Origin: an uncultured Dorea sp.
Lineage (GTDB): Bacteria > Bacillota > Clostridia > Lachnospirales > Lachnospiraceae
Direction of reading: 5' to 3'
NCBI GenBank assembly: GCA_910586965.1
Contig: CAJUMF010000022.1
Span: forward strand, 1-61,632
DNA: 61,632 bases
Position numbers and translations under genes: made by a program
The notes under the pieces: model-generated
The model's input: the letters and a program-made list of their open reading frames with translations, nothing else
What the model was told of the DNA's origin: nothing
The model's database searches: none
Shown: positions 16,882-25,205 of the stretch, piece after piece
Position numbering within the stretch: the stretch's first letter is position 1
Layout: every line of letters starts with the position of its first letter

Positions 16882-17292
16882 CTATAATTTGACTAACATT
16901 TTTGAGCTTTTCGGAAATCGCTGAACAATTTCATAAGTATCCTCTTTTCTTTTCATCGCGTAATATGTATTTACTATATTATCCCCTTTATTCCGCAAAA
17001 AGTTTCCTATTACATTCATTATTTCTTCGTAACTTTTATTTGTAACCTGAAAACCTCTGAGCCAGATCAACCCATAATGCACTGTAAGCTCTGCCTGCGG
17101 CGGTATAAACACAATAAAATCCTTTCCGTTCAAAGTAATCAATGCTCTCTTTTCTTTCAGTGCAAGCCGGAATACATCCTTATCACTTTCGCCGGGGTTG
17201 AATCTATCCAGAACATGTATGACATCGTGTCCGTAATTTTTTAAAACAGTAATTGACTTTTTGGTAATATTTTCATCTAATAGTATTTTCAT
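16882..17292 (-). CDS. DUF5615 PIN-like protein, probable toxin partner
   Basis: The 136-residue protein starts MKILLDEN, the acidic start typical of DUF5615 (Mut7-C/PIN-like) proteins. Asp residues in GESDKDVFRLALKEKRALIT and GKDF follow at PIN-like spacing. The canonical second-strand Asp of LITxDxDF is Asn here (TLNGKDF), which may weaken metal binding. The start overlaps the DUF433 gene stop by 4 nt (ATGA), indicating translational coupling. DUF433/DUF5615 pairs are established VapBC-like toxin-antitoxin candidates. The toxin role, probably RNase, is inferred from family and pairing. Confidence 0.8.
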   Translation of the reverse strand: MKILLDENITKKSITVLKNYGHDVIHVLDRFNPGESDKDVFRLALKEKRALITLNGKDFIVFIPPQAELTVHYGLIWLRGFQVTNKSYEEIMNVIGNFLRNKGDNIVNTYYAMKRKEDTYEIVQRFPKSSKMLVKL

Positions 17293-17711
17293 TCCTGGCC
17301 TTCCTGATATGGAACATCTAAAATTTCAATTACAAATTCCATAGCTGCGTCTATATCACTCATTGTCAGTCCATACTCTTCGCAAATCTCTCTGACTGTC
17401 ATCTCATCTTTTAAACAGGCAACAATCAAACTAACCGGTATCCTTGTATTTTTTATCACAGGCATACCGCCTAATTTACTCTCATCAATCTGAACTTTCT
17501 CAAATCTTTTTGCAACTTTGCTAAAATACTGTTCAATCTCGTGATAATTTGCGTCTCTCTCTTTTAAGAATATAATATCTTTTCCCATATTCTTAGTATA
17601 CGCTTTATGCCTTTCACTTAAACCCGCTGCAAATTCTTTCTTTATATTATATGTATATTGGAACGTTTCAGGAAAAGAAGTTTCATAGTCTTCCACAAAA
17701 AACTTTGTCAT
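17289..17711 (-). CDS. DUF433-domain protein, probable antitoxin
   Basis: This 140-residue protein has a C-terminal DUF433 winged-helix-like domain: GGMPVIKNTRIPVSLIV is the family's diagnostic G-x-P-x-I-x-G/N-T-R-I-P-V start, followed by MTVREICEEYGLTMSDIDAAM. The ~75-residue N-terminal extension is Lys/Glu-rich and unassigned. A strong AAAGGAGGG site precedes the start. It overlaps the DUF5615 gene by 4 nt and follows the 170-residue gene by 12 nt. It probably neutralises the PIN-like protein and autoregulates the operon. Confidence 0.82.
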   Translation of the reverse strand: MTKFFVEDYETSFPETFQYTYNIKKEFAAGLSERHKAYTKNMGKDIIFLKERDANYHEIEQYFSKVAKRFEKVQIDESKLGGMPVIKNTRIPVSLIVACLKDEMTVREICEEYGLTMSDIDAAMEFVIEILDVPYQEGQE

Positions 17712-17723
17712 TTTCTCCCTCCT

Positions 17724-18236
17724 TTATATGCTGTCCATTTTCTCCCTTAATTCTGTCAGCTTACCGATAATTTCATCCAAATCTCTTCTGGAAATCTCAA
17801 ATGTAAATGAAGTATCATTATCATCCTTTTCCAGCATCATCTTTACAACGGCAGAGTTCACTTCAATTTCTCTGGGGTCTTCATCATTTCTATAACTTAT
17901 GATCTGTGTTTCCAAAAGCCTGAAACAATCTATCTTGCTGTTCTTTTTAATAAACAGATGATTCTTTAAATCGTCTTCATGCTCATAAATTTCTTCCGCA
18001 ATTTTTAAATCCTCTTCCGAGACCCCTTCATCCACTTTGCCTTCCGCCAAATCTATGACTATCCTGATAATCGAAAAGGCATAATCAATAAAATGCTTTT
18101 CTTTCAGTTCAGGAAACATGTTCTTTCTTTTAGCATCTACTCCAAGCGAAAACCCTGACGTATTCCAAACTATTTTAAACAATTTATTATAATAAGCATT
18201 AAGCAAAATTTTTGCATATTCTTTCTTTTTATCCAT
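17724..18236 (-). CDS. uncharacterised 170-residue protein leading the DUF433/DUF5615 module
   Basis: No family is recognised. The protein is charged and mostly helical by composition, with no signal peptide or membrane segment. It has an acidic middle (EGVSEEDLKIAEEIYEHEDD) and a C-terminal stretch ending DEIIGKLTELREKM that looks like an amphipathic helix. The ribosome binding site is AGAGGGG, 9 nt from the ATG. It is the first gene of the module behind its own promoter (18276-18304), and the next gene starts 12 nt after its stop. The low GC relative to neighbours suggests acquisition with the module. It might be a third TA component or a chaperone for the antitoxin; this is speculation. 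Confidence 0.7.
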   Translation of the reverse strand: MDKKKEYAKILLNAYYNKLFKIVWNTSGFSLGVDAKRKNMFPELKEKHFIDYAFSIIRIVIDLAEGKVDEGVSEEDLKIAEEIYEHEDDLKNHLFIKKNSKIDCFRLLETQIISYRNDEDPREIEVNSAVVKMMLEKDDNDTSFTFEISRRDLDEIIGKLTELREKMDSI

Positions 18237-18275
18237 GATTTTCGCCCCTCTTTTCCATCCGCTTTCGTATTATGG

Positions 18276-18304
18276 ATTATATCATAGTTATTAAAAATCT
18301 GCAA
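18276..18304 (-). promoter_or_regulatory. promoter of the DUF433/DUF5615 module
   Basis: TTGCAG (18299-18304) is followed after 17 nt by TATAAT (18276-18281), with an upstream TGA giving an extended -10. It sits just past the stop of the ABC permease gene at 18315, so the module is transcribed independently. Confidence 0.68.
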
Positions 18305-18314
18305 ATACGGTTTC

Positions 18315-19496
18315 CTACCCTGTATACCTGAGCGCCTCAATAGGCTTTTGCCCCGCCGCCTTATTCGCCGGATACATCCCAAAGATTACCCCAATCCCCA
18401 TGGAAAAGGCAACTGCAATCCACGCGACACCCATGGAAAGCGTATACGCGGAACCGCTGTCTCCCACGGCAGAGATGACTTTCAGCGCAGCCCAGGAAAA
18501 CAAAAGCCCTATGGCGCACCCCATCAGGCTGATCATCAGCGCCTCAATAAGAAACTGCATCATGATTGTTCCCCGCCCTGCGCCAATCGCTTTTCGGATT
18601 CCAATCTCCCGCGTCCTTTCCGTCACAGACACAAGCATGATGTTCATAATCCCAATCCCGCCCACAAGCAGAGAGATGCCCGCAATGCCGCCAAGCATAA
18701 GAGCCAGCGTATTACTCACATTTTCCATTGCCTCCATGACCGCCGACTGGTTCACTATAGAGAATGCATCCTCATCCTGGGAAAACCTCTCCAGCATCCG
18801 CTCCTCTAATTCCTCCTGCGCTCTGTCCATCGTCTCTTCACTGGATGCAGACACAACAAATCTGGTCACCTCGTAAGGCACATCCTGCACCAGCCGGATA
18901 AGGGAAGTATAGGGAATATATGCCTCCAGATTTTCCGTCGTGGACGTATCGCTGTCCTTTGCCTTAAGCACCCCCACAATCTGATACTCCATGCCCTCCA
19001 ACGTCACCTCTTCGCCCACTACGTCCATGCGCCCCATCACTTCCAGGGCAAGCCCCGCATTTATGACAGCCGCATTCGTATGATTCTCGATATCCGTTCC
19101 CTTTAAAAACCTTCCCGCATACAGCTCCATCTCATTAATTTCCGCATATGCCCCTGTCGTGCCGTATACGGACGCGGTTTCTTCCGCAAAGGAGCTCGCT
19201 GCGGTAACGCTACTCTGCGCCACCGGAGCCGCCTCCTTGATCTCCCCGTTTTCCGCCAGCTCCGATATATCCTCCAATTTAAGCGGCCTGCCCTTATCAT
19301 CTTTCACATTCACCGTCAAAAGATTGCTCCCAATCTCCGATATCTGGCTGTTCACCGACGATGCCGCGCCGTTCGCAAGAGATACCAGCACTACAAGAGA
19401 CATGACCCCGATAATGATTCCCAGCATAGTAAGGAGCGAGCGCATTTTATTTGATGAAATAGATTTCCACGCCATTTTTACTGATTGCCTGAACAT
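18315..19496 (-). CDS. MacB-type ABC transporter permease
   Basis: The 393-residue protein has one N-terminal membrane segment (LLTMLGIIIGVMSLVVLVSL, residues ~20-45), a large extracytoplasmic MacB_PCD domain (~50-265), and three C-terminal FtsX-type membrane segments. The FtsX signature GIMNIMLVSVTERTREIGI is followed by RKAIGAG. It overlaps the ATPase gene by 19 nt. With the ATPase and fusion protein it should form a MacAB-like exporter for peptides, macrolides or lipoproteins. In a Gram-positive no outer-membrane partner is expected. Confidence 0.93.
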   Translation of the reverse strand: MFRQSVKMAWKSISSNKMRSLLTMLGIIIGVMSLVVLVSLANGAASSVNSQISEIGSNLLTVNVKDDKGRPLKLEDISELAENGEIKEAAPVAQSSVTAASSFAEETASVYGTTGAYAEINEMELYAGRFLKGTDIENHTNAAVINAGLALEVMGRMDVVGEEVTLEGMEYQIVGVLKAKDSDTSTTENLEAYIPYTSLIRLVQDVPYEVTRFVVSASSEETMDRAQEELEERMLERFSQDEDAFSIVNQSAVMEAMENVSNTLALMLGGIAGISLLVGGIGIMNIMLVSVTERTREIGIRKAIGAGRGTIMMQFLIEALMISLMGCAIGLLFSWAALKVISAVGDSGSAYTLSMGVAWIAVAFSMGIGVIFGMYPANKAAGQKPIEALRYTG

Positions 19497-20164
19497 ACTT
19501 CCTCTCCTCCTACCTGTCCGTCCAATATACGGATTCTGCGTCCTGCCTGCCTTGCCACCCCGTCGTCATGAGTGATGAGTACGATTGTCTTCCCCTCCTC
19601 ATTCAGTTGCCTGAAAATCCCCATAATCTCCTTCCCCGTAGCAGAATCAAGATTTCCCGTAGGCTCATCCGCCAAAAACAAAGACGGCCTCGCCGCAATC
19701 GCCCTTGCAATGGCGACCCTCTGCTGCTGCCCGCCGGACAGCTCACAGGGCTTATGGGTGCGCCTGTCTGACAGCCCGACCTTTACAAACGCATCCTCCA
19801 CCCTCGCTTTCCGCTCTTCCTTCGAAAGCCTTTGATAGATCAGCGGCAGCTCCACATTTTCTTCCGCCGTAAGATTCCCAATCAAGTTAAAGCTCTGGAA
19901 AATAAAGCCAATCTTTTTGCTCCGTATTCTCGTCAATTCCTTCTCTGAATACTCCTCCACAATCTGTCCGTCCAGAAAATACTCTCCCTCATCTGCCGTA
20001 TCCAGACATCCGATAATATTCATCATCGTTGACTTTCCGCTGCCGGACGGCCCTACGATGCTCACAAATTCCCCCTCCCGGACATGCAGGCTCGCATTCT
20101 TAAGCGCAAAAACCTTCATTCCTCCGATACGATATACCTTTGACACATGATTAAGCCGAATCAT
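19478..20164 (-). CDS. MacB/LolD-type ABC transporter ATP-binding protein
   Basis: The 228-residue protein has Walker A GPSGSGKST, Q-loop GFIFQSFNLI, signature LSGGQQQRVAIARA, Walker B LFLADEPTGNLD and switch His in VLITHD. It is of normal length with intact catalytic residues. It overlaps the fusion-protein gene upstream by 4 nt and the permease gene downstream by 19 nt, so the three are tightly coupled. It powers the MacB-type permease. Confidence 0.95.
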   Translation of the reverse strand: MIRLNHVSKVYRIGGMKVFALKNASLHVREGEFVSIVGPSGSGKSTMMNIIGCLDTADEGEYFLDGQIVEEYSEKELTRIRSKKIGFIFQSFNLIGNLTAEENVELPLIYQRLSKEERKARVEDAFVKVGLSDRRTHKPCELSGGQQQRVAIARAIAARPSLFLADEPTGNLDSATGKEIMGIFRQLNEEGKTIVLITHDDGVARQAGRRIRILDGQVGGEEVCSGNQ

Positions 20165-22389
20165 TCCGTTCCTCCCCGATTGCTGCCTCTCCTGTTGTTT
20201 CCGCTGCCCGAGTCTTTGCCGCTGCCCGTTCTGCCGCCGCTTTCCGAGCCTTTGCCGCTGCCCGGCTCCCCGGAAAAGCCCGGCATATTCCCGCCTGGCA
20301 TCCCCTGGCCCGGTATACGGTTCATCCCCGGCATCCCCTCTGTGCGCTCACTGTCATCCGAGCCGGCCCTGAGATAATATACCGTATCCCCTTCCGCCAG
20401 CCCGCTTATGATTTCCGCCCTGCTCCCGTCAGACAGCCCCGTGGTCACCTCTGTCTCCCCGGAAAGGGTGCCGTCCTCAGAACTCTCCGTATAGACAAAC
20501 GTCCTGCCGCCCCGCTCCTGCAAAGCACTGACCGGAATCAGCACCGCATCCTTCGCCTCGTCAATGGTAATCGTCGCGGAAACGCTCATCCCCATCCGCA
20601 TGTCATCCGTGCGTCCAATCGTAATCTCCACCGGATACTTCGTGCTGCCACTCCCCGAGACCGCCTGGGAAATATCCGTAATCTTCCCTTCAAAGCTCTG
20701 CTCTTCCAGTGCATCTATCGTAATCTCTGCCGTCTGCCCTTCCTCTATGGACAAAATATCCAGCTCATCCACGTTAACAGAGACCACCGTCTCATCCTGC
20801 GCCGCAATCGAAAAAGCCGGAGCCTCATATGCACTGTAATCCGACGCTGACGATGTACCGCTTACAGATGAACTTCCCGACGTACCCGCCGATACACTCC
20901 CGGACGCACCGCCCCTTGCCGATACGCTGCCGGACACAGCTCCTTTTGCCGATGCGCCGCCAGAGGCTACGTCTCCTGCGTTTCCCCCTGATTCCTTACT
21001 CTTATCCTGCTCCTGGCCTGCGTCTCCCGTCTGCTGCCCATCCGTCGCTTTCCCCGTCTTCGAAAACCTCGCCTTTATCCTTAAGATGCTCTCCCCCGAA
21101 TCACTCTCCCGCACTTCGCTGGACACATCCGCCCCCTTCACTTCCGGCAAAATATTTTTCGAAAATTCATACCCCTTTTTCGCCGTCAGCTTAATGGCCG
21201 CCGTATAAGCCGTCTCCTCCTGAAACGTCTCTGACGAGCAGTTCCAGCTTATCGTCCCGGTAAAATAATCCGCCACCCCAAGCTCCGTCTGCGGTTTCGC
21301 CCCCGTCACCGGCGGCGTGACATCCACACTGCAGCTTGTAATCTTCACATTTCCCGCCCCGGACGCGTCGCTGCCCGTACCACTCCCGGCACTTCCGCTG
21401 TTCCCGCCATCGCTGCCGCTCCCGGCACTTCCGCTGTTCCCGCCATCAGTGCTGCTCCCGGTACTTCCGCTGTTCCCGCTACTTCCGTCTGCACTTCCTC
21501 TGCTACCCGTACCGCTTTCACTTCCGCTGCTGCTTGCACTGCCGGTGCCGCCTGTGCCGTTACTGCTCCTTGCGCCGCCCGCACTGCCGCCAGTTCCCTC
21601 ACCGCTGGCTGCGCTGCCGCCGACTCCTCCGACATCCCCGCTCCCGGAGACATCTGCGCTCAGGAACAGGATGCCGCTGCCCTTCCGGCTCTGTTCCGTG
21701 CTTTCCTGCGAGACAGCTATCGTTCCCGCATCAATCTGCCCCGCAGCCCCGGCAGTAAGATTGCCTCCGTCTTCTCCGGAAATGCTTTCTTCCTCCCCCG
21801 CACTCTCAGAAACAGCCGCATCCGCCTCCACATACACGCCGCTTATCACCCCGTTGCATACAGCCGTGAGCTCTTTTGACTCTAACAGTTTCTCAAGCCA
21901 TTTTTCCGTTTCTTCCAGTTCCTTTTTCTTTCCATTTAGAACTTTCGCTTTCAAATATTCCGAAGTGCTGCTGTCCTCTGCATCATCAGACAAGTCATCA
22001 ATCTCATCCTCCACATCCTCAAGGCTATCTTTCACTTCCAACAGCTTTTCCGCAACAGATGCCTCATTGAGGGTGGCAAGCTGCTGCCCCTTGGTCACAG
22101 TATCCCCACTGTCTACAAGCACTTTCTCCATCCGGACTCCGACCGGGGCAAGAACCTCTTCCGACTCTCCGTTCTCCAACGTTCCCGTACCTGTAACCGT
22201 CTTGCTGATATTCCCCTTCTCCGCCGTGGCAGAGCGGACACTCACTTCCGCCGCACGGTTCTGTGTCCCTTTCCCATGAAAAACCATACTCAGACCAACC
22301 ACGGCTGCCAACGCCACCGCCGCACATCCCCCGATACGTTTTCTTCCTTTCAGCCATGCAAATCTTTTCTTCACCATATTTTTTACCAT
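20161..22389 (-). CDS. MacA/HlyD-type membrane fusion protein with low-complexity and Ig-like insertion
   Basis: The 742-residue protein is about twice the usual MacA length. One N-terminal membrane anchor (residues ~20-40) is followed by a split lipoyl-like domain (GTLENGESEEVLAPVG) and a coiled-coil segment (~110-175). From ~195 to 345 lies an extreme Ser/Gly tract encoded partly by 36-bp DNA repeats (21383-21480). A domain of ~95 residues (LTAKKGYEF) resembling Ig-like modules of clostridial surface proteins comes next, and then a second low-complexity stretch. The beta-barrel and membrane-proximal parts follow (VDELDILSIEEGQTAEITIDA, MGMSVSATI), and a Gly/Met-rich tail ends the protein. 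The start at 22389 has AGAGG 6 nt away. It couples the ATPase and permease to the outside; the inserted parts are unusual. Confidence 0.88.
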   Translation of the reverse strand: MVKNMVKKRFAWLKGRKRIGGCAAVALAAVVGLSMVFHGKGTQNRAAEVSVRSATAEKGNISKTVTGTGTLENGESEEVLAPVGVRMEKVLVDSGDTVTKGQQLATLNEASVAEKLLEVKDSLEDVEDEIDDLSDDAEDSSTSEYLKAKVLNGKKKELEETEKWLEKLLESKELTAVCNGVISGVYVEADAAVSESAGEEESISGEDGGNLTAGAAGQIDAGTIAVSQESTEQSRKGSGILFLSADVSGSGDVGGVGGSAASGEGTGGSAGGARSSNGTGGTGSASSSGSESGTGSRGSADGSSGNSGSTGSSTDGGNSGSAGSGSDGGNSGSAGSGTGSDASGAGNVKITSCSVDVTPPVTGAKPQTELGVADYFTGTISWNCSSETFQEETAYTAAIKLTAKKGYEFSKNILPEVKGADVSSEVRESDSGESILRIKARFSKTGKATDGQQTGDAGQEQDKSKESGGNAGDVASGGASAKGAVSGSVSARGGASGSVSAGTSGSSSVSGTSSASDYSAYEAPAFSIAAQDETVVSVNVDELDILSIEEGQTAEITIDALEEQSFEGKITDISQAVSGSGSTKYPVEITIGRTDDMRMGMSVSATITIDEAKDAVLIPVSALQERGGRTFVYTESSEDGTLSGETEVTTGLSDGSRAEIISGLAEGDTVYYLRAGSDDSERTEGMPGMNRIPGQGMPGGNMPGFSGEPGSGKGSESGGRTGSGKDSGSGNNRRGSNRGGTE
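21383..21480. repeat. 36-bp in-frame tandem repeat, ~2.7 copies
   Basis: Units begin at 21383, 21419 and 21455 with CTCCCGGCACTTCCGCTGTT. They encode repeated Gly/Ser/Asn residues in the fusion protein. Being a multiple of three, copy-number change would alter linker length without breaking the frame. Confidence 0.85.
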
Positions 22390-22445
22390 TATCAACCTCT
22401 GCGCCTTCCTCTCATAATCATCTATCCTTCACACGGCACTGTACT

Positions 22446-23120
22446 TTATGCCACTGTCTCCTCTGATGCCTCTGCGTCCGTTTTTTCCATAACCCTGATT
22501 GTATCGGCAATTCCGTCATCGCCCAGAACTACAGACACCTGAACGCCCGCCTCTATATCCTGAAAGGCAATCTCCTCGCCTTCGTCTTCCCCGAACCTGC
22601 CCCCAGGATTACCAGATGGCTTTTTGTCAGAATCTCCGTTCTCTTCACTTCTCTCCGGAATCTCAGGCGGCTGCCCTCCGTCCGGTTTTTCACCGTCCGC
22701 TCTCTCCGGTCTTTCCCTGCCTTCCGGCGCCGCCATACTGACACGCCGGATTACCGTATCGCCGTCTGTCTTAATCTTCTGAGTCTCCCCGCTCCCTTGC
22801 TCCCCATTCTTCTCCGGAGCCTCTAAATCCTCCCCGCCATCACCAGCCGTGCCGCTTGAATTCTCTTTCCTTCTCGGATTATCCTCCTTCTCCACGACAA
22901 TATAGCCTTCCCCCGTTTCTGTCACCGTTCCGAAAACCATATTTTCCGCCGCCCTCCTGCCATCTGTGCGTTTCAAGCTTTCTGAGCTTTCCGTATTTTC
23001 ATTCCCCGGAGCACTTCCCGTTTCTTCTCCCGTCTTGCCCGCCGCCTCATTTCCCGAGCATCCCGCCATCATAGCCGCCGCAAAAATTATCCCGATTAAA
23101 AATGCCTTTTTTCTTTTCAT
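22446..23120 (-). CDS. putative lipoprotein with acidic low-complexity insertion
   Basis: This 224-residue protein has a signal peptide with lipobox MMAGC (Cys20). A short beta-rich N-terminal piece (FGTVTETGEGYIVVEKED) and a C-terminal piece (IEAGVQVSVVLGDDGIADTI) look like halves of one small OB- or DUF5666-like fold. They are separated by ~120 residues rich in Glu, Gly, Pro and Lys. It lies 56 nt upstream of the fusion-protein gene and downstream of the two-component genes. It probably assists the exporter or senses its substrate, but no function is assigned. The start is supported by AAAGGAAAG. Confidence 0.72.
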   Translation of the reverse strand: MKRKKAFLIGIIFAAAMMAGCSGNEAAGKTGEETGSAPGNENTESSESLKRTDGRRAAENMVFGTVTETGEGYIVVEKEDNPRRKENSSGTAGDGGEDLEAPEKNGEQGSGETQKIKTDGDTVIRRVSMAAPEGRERPERADGEKPDGGQPPEIPERSEENGDSDKKPSGNPGGRFGEDEGEEIAFQDIEAGVQVSVVLGDDGIADTIRVMEKTDAEASEETVA

Positions 23121-23168
23121 CGTCTCTTCTTTCCTTTCCAGTTTCTAAAAAAAGACTAACAGCCGAAC

Positions 23169-23184
23169 CTTAAATAAACTTAAA
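23169..23184 (-). promoter_or_regulatory. TTTAAG direct repeat, candidate OmpR-type regulator site
   Basis: On the minus strand TTTAAG occurs twice with a 10-bp period (plus-strand CTTAAA at 23169-23174 and 23179-23184), about 50 nt upstream of the lipoprotein gene. Direct repeats of one helical turn are typical of OmpR/PhoB-family sites, and such a regulator is encoded at 24499-25173. A matching -10 box is not clear. Confidence 0.35.
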
Positions 23185-23224
23185 AAAGCCTGTGAACTCT
23201 TTGTGTTCAAAGAATCCACAAGCC
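23182..23224 (-). terminator. terminator after the sensor kinase gene
   Basis: On the minus strand GCTTGTGGATTCTTTG pairs with CAAAGAGTTCACAGGC (two mismatches) around a 4-nt loop and is followed by TTTTTT. It lies 15 nt past the stop at 23240. It separates the two-component genes from the lipoprotein-exporter genes. Confidence 0.72.
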
Positions 23225-23239
23225 TCTCACAAGCCAAAC

Positions 23240-24502
23240 TTAAAGCACGGCTGTAATCTCCAGCATCTCCCCCGCCTTTACCTCCGCCGTAATCTTCCCT
23301 TTATGCCTCTCGGCAATCGCCTTTGCAATCGACAGCCCAATCCCGTGTCCTCCCGTACCGCTGTTCCTTGACGGGTCGCCCCGGTAAAATCTCTCAAACA
23401 GCCGTTCCGCCTTTTTGCCATCCATATCTTCCGCCCTGTTAAGCACAGAAAGAACCAGTTTCTTCCCTTTCTTTTGCAGAGAAAATGTTATCTCCCCGCC
23501 ATCTTCCGAATACTTCACCCCATTGTCAAGCAGCACGGAAAAAAGCCGCCGGATATTCCTCTCGTCTCCGCGGTAAGAAAGCCCCGGCTCAATCTGACAC
23601 TGAAGATGCTTATTCTGCGATTTTGCAAGCAGTTCAAAAGACTGCGCCGTCTCAGCCGCCACCTCCGAAACCGGGAAATCAATCCAATGCTCCTCCCCTG
23701 CCCCTTCCTCCATCTTAGAAAGAAATATCAGATCATCGGTCAGCTCTTTTAACCGCTCCGTCTGTTTCTGGATATCAGAAAGCCACTCATTTTCCCCGCA
23801 CTCCATCTCCAATACCGCCGCGTCCGCATCAATGATCGTAAGCGGCGTTTTAATCTCATGCCCAGCATCCGTAATGAAACGTTTCTGTTTCTCATAGCTT
23901 TCAATAAACGGCCGCACCGCCTTTCCCGACAGCAAAAAGACCAGCAGGAACACCGCCGCCATACCGGCAAAAGACACCGCTATACTTGCCGCCAGGAACG
24001 TGCGGAAGACACTTAATGTCCGGCGGCAGTCCAGGAAGATTACCCGGAGGTTCTCCCCCTCTTTCTGTTTCCGGCATCGGTAGTTCCCGAAAAACCCCGT
24101 CTCCCCGGAAAACTTCGCGGCATCCTTCGCATACCCCGCCGCTGTCTCGGCGTCCACTGCCGCCACCTTTCCAATATCCGTCTCGATTATTTCTCCATTT
24201 TCATCTAAAAGCACAGAAAAATATCTCAGCTCATAGGGCAGCTCCGGAGACATGTCCAATCTCTTTTTACGCCTCCTGTCTTTCCCCGCCCATTCTCCCC
24301 TTCCCATATCCTTATCCTGAAACAGCTTTGGCTCCGGAAAACGCCCTTTATTATCCGCTATCATCTTAAGCGCCTGATCGGCCTCCGCCGCCACCCTCCG
24401 GTAATTCGCGGCATTGATGATTCCAAGGAGCATCGCCAGAACAACAGCTACAGAAAGCATGGACAATACAATAAATTTCATACGCAGTCTTCTAACCATC
24501 AT
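23240..24502 (-). CDS. OmpR-class sensor histidine kinase
   Basis: The 420-residue protein has a first membrane segment at residues ~8-30 and an extracytoplasmic region of ~120 residues. A second membrane segment (ASIAVSFAGMAAVFLLVFLL) follows. Next come HisKA with phospho-acceptor His in FITDAGHEIKTPLTI and HATPase_c with DNGVKYSEDGG and GTGGHGIGLSIAKAI. The start is at 24502: ATGATG follows GGAGG at 6 nt and overlaps the regulator stop by 4 nt (ATGA). It pairs with the regulator at 24499-25173 and probably controls the MacAB-like exporter next to it, perhaps in response to antimicrobial peptides; the signal is inferred. Confidence 0.92.
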   Translation of the reverse strand: MMVRRLRMKFIVLSMLSVAVVLAMLLGIINAANYRRVAAEADQALKMIADNKGRFPEPKLFQDKDMGRGEWAGKDRRRKKRLDMSPELPYELRYFSVLLDENGEIIETDIGKVAAVDAETAAGYAKDAAKFSGETGFFGNYRCRKQKEGENLRVIFLDCRRTLSVFRTFLAASIAVSFAGMAAVFLLVFLLSGKAVRPFIESYEKQKRFITDAGHEIKTPLTIIDADAAVLEMECGENEWLSDIQKQTERLKELTDDLIFLSKMEEGAGEEHWIDFPVSEVAAETAQSFELLAKSQNKHLQCQIEPGLSYRGDERNIRRLFSVLLDNGVKYSEDGGEITFSLQKKGKKLVLSVLNRAEDMDGKKAERLFERFYRGDPSRNSGTGGHGIGLSIAKAIAERHKGKITAEVKAGEMLEITAVL

Positions 24503-25173
24503 AAAACCTCCGTCAACGTATATCCCGCATTCCTCGACGCTTTGATTCGCACATTGGCTTGCAGCGCCTCCAGTTTTTTCCTCAGATAGGAAATGTATAC
24601 CCATACCACATTGATTTCCACATCTGCATCGTACCCCCATACTTTTTCCAAAAGCCGCTCCGATGGAATCAGATTCCCGGGATTCTGCATCAGAAACTCC
24701 ATAACCTGGAACTCTTTGTTCGTAAGCTGAAAGCTGCCTCCTGCCGAAGAAAGCTCGTTTGTCGCCTGATTGAGGGAAATGTTCCCAACTTTCAGCACCG
24801 AACCGGAAACGACTCCCTTTGCTCTTGTCATCGCCCGTATCCGCGCGAGAAGTTCTTTCGGGGAAAACGGTTTTGTCATGTAATCGTTGGCTCCCCCATC
24901 AAGCCCCGCCACCTTGTCGTCTACCTCCGACCTTGCGGTAAGCATCAAAACCGATATCGTGTTTCCTGAATCCCTGACTCTTTTAAGCACCTCAAAACCG
25001 TCAGGCCCGGGCATCATAACGTCGAGAATCAAGCCGTCATAGTCTCCGTTTTGCAAATACGCAAGCACTTCCCCGCCATTAAATACCGCATCTGCAGCAT
25101 ATCCGTTTTTTTCCAGGAGGGCTGTCAGCGCCCTGGATAATGATTTTTCATCTTCTGCGATAAGTAATTTCAT
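24499..25173 (-). CDS. OmpR-family response regulator
   Basis: The 224-residue protein has a receiver domain with EDE at 8-10, phospho-acceptor Asp in LILDVMMPGPDGF, and Lys in YMTKPFSP. The C-terminal winged helix (~130-224) contains LTNKEFQVMEFLMQNPG and VWVYISYLRKK. The ribosome binding site is AGAGGAAAGG. Translation is coupled to the kinase gene by a 4-nt overlap. The probable target is the lipoprotein/exporter operon (TTTAAG repeats at 23169). Confidence 0.94.
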   Translation of the reverse strand: MKLLIAEDEKSLSRALTALLEKNGYAADAVFNGGEVLAYLQNGDYDGLILDVMMPGPDGFEVLKRVRDSGNTISVLMLTARSEVDDKVAGLDGGANDYMTKPFSPKELLARIRAMTRAKGVVSGSVLKVGNISLNQATNELSSAGGSFQLTNKEFQVMEFLMQNPGNLIPSERLLEKVWGYDADVEINVVWVYISYLRKKLEALQANVRIKASRNAGYTLTEVL

Positions 25174-25205
25174 AATGCCCTTTCCTCTGCTTTCCTAATG
25201 AATTA

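Noticed and set aside
18315..20164. Assignment of the ABC genes to a Bce-type peptide-sensing system
   Set aside because: The permease has the four-helix MacB layout and a fusion protein is encoded, unlike the ten-helix BceB permease; the kinase also has a sizeable extracytoplasmic part.
21383..21480. 36-bp repeats with the length of CRISPR repeats
   Set aside because: Units are directly adjacent with no spacers and are in frame within a coding sequence; no cas genes are present.
21317..22279. Long Pro/Leu/Ser-rich open frame opposite the fusion-protein gene
   Set aside because: It is an antisense shadow of the Ser/Gly repeats with no ribosome binding site or recognisable domain.
23749..23970. 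Arg/Trp-rich frame inside the sensor kinase gene
   Set aside because: Same strand but alternate frame of a well-supported gene; composition is typical of frame-shifted translation.
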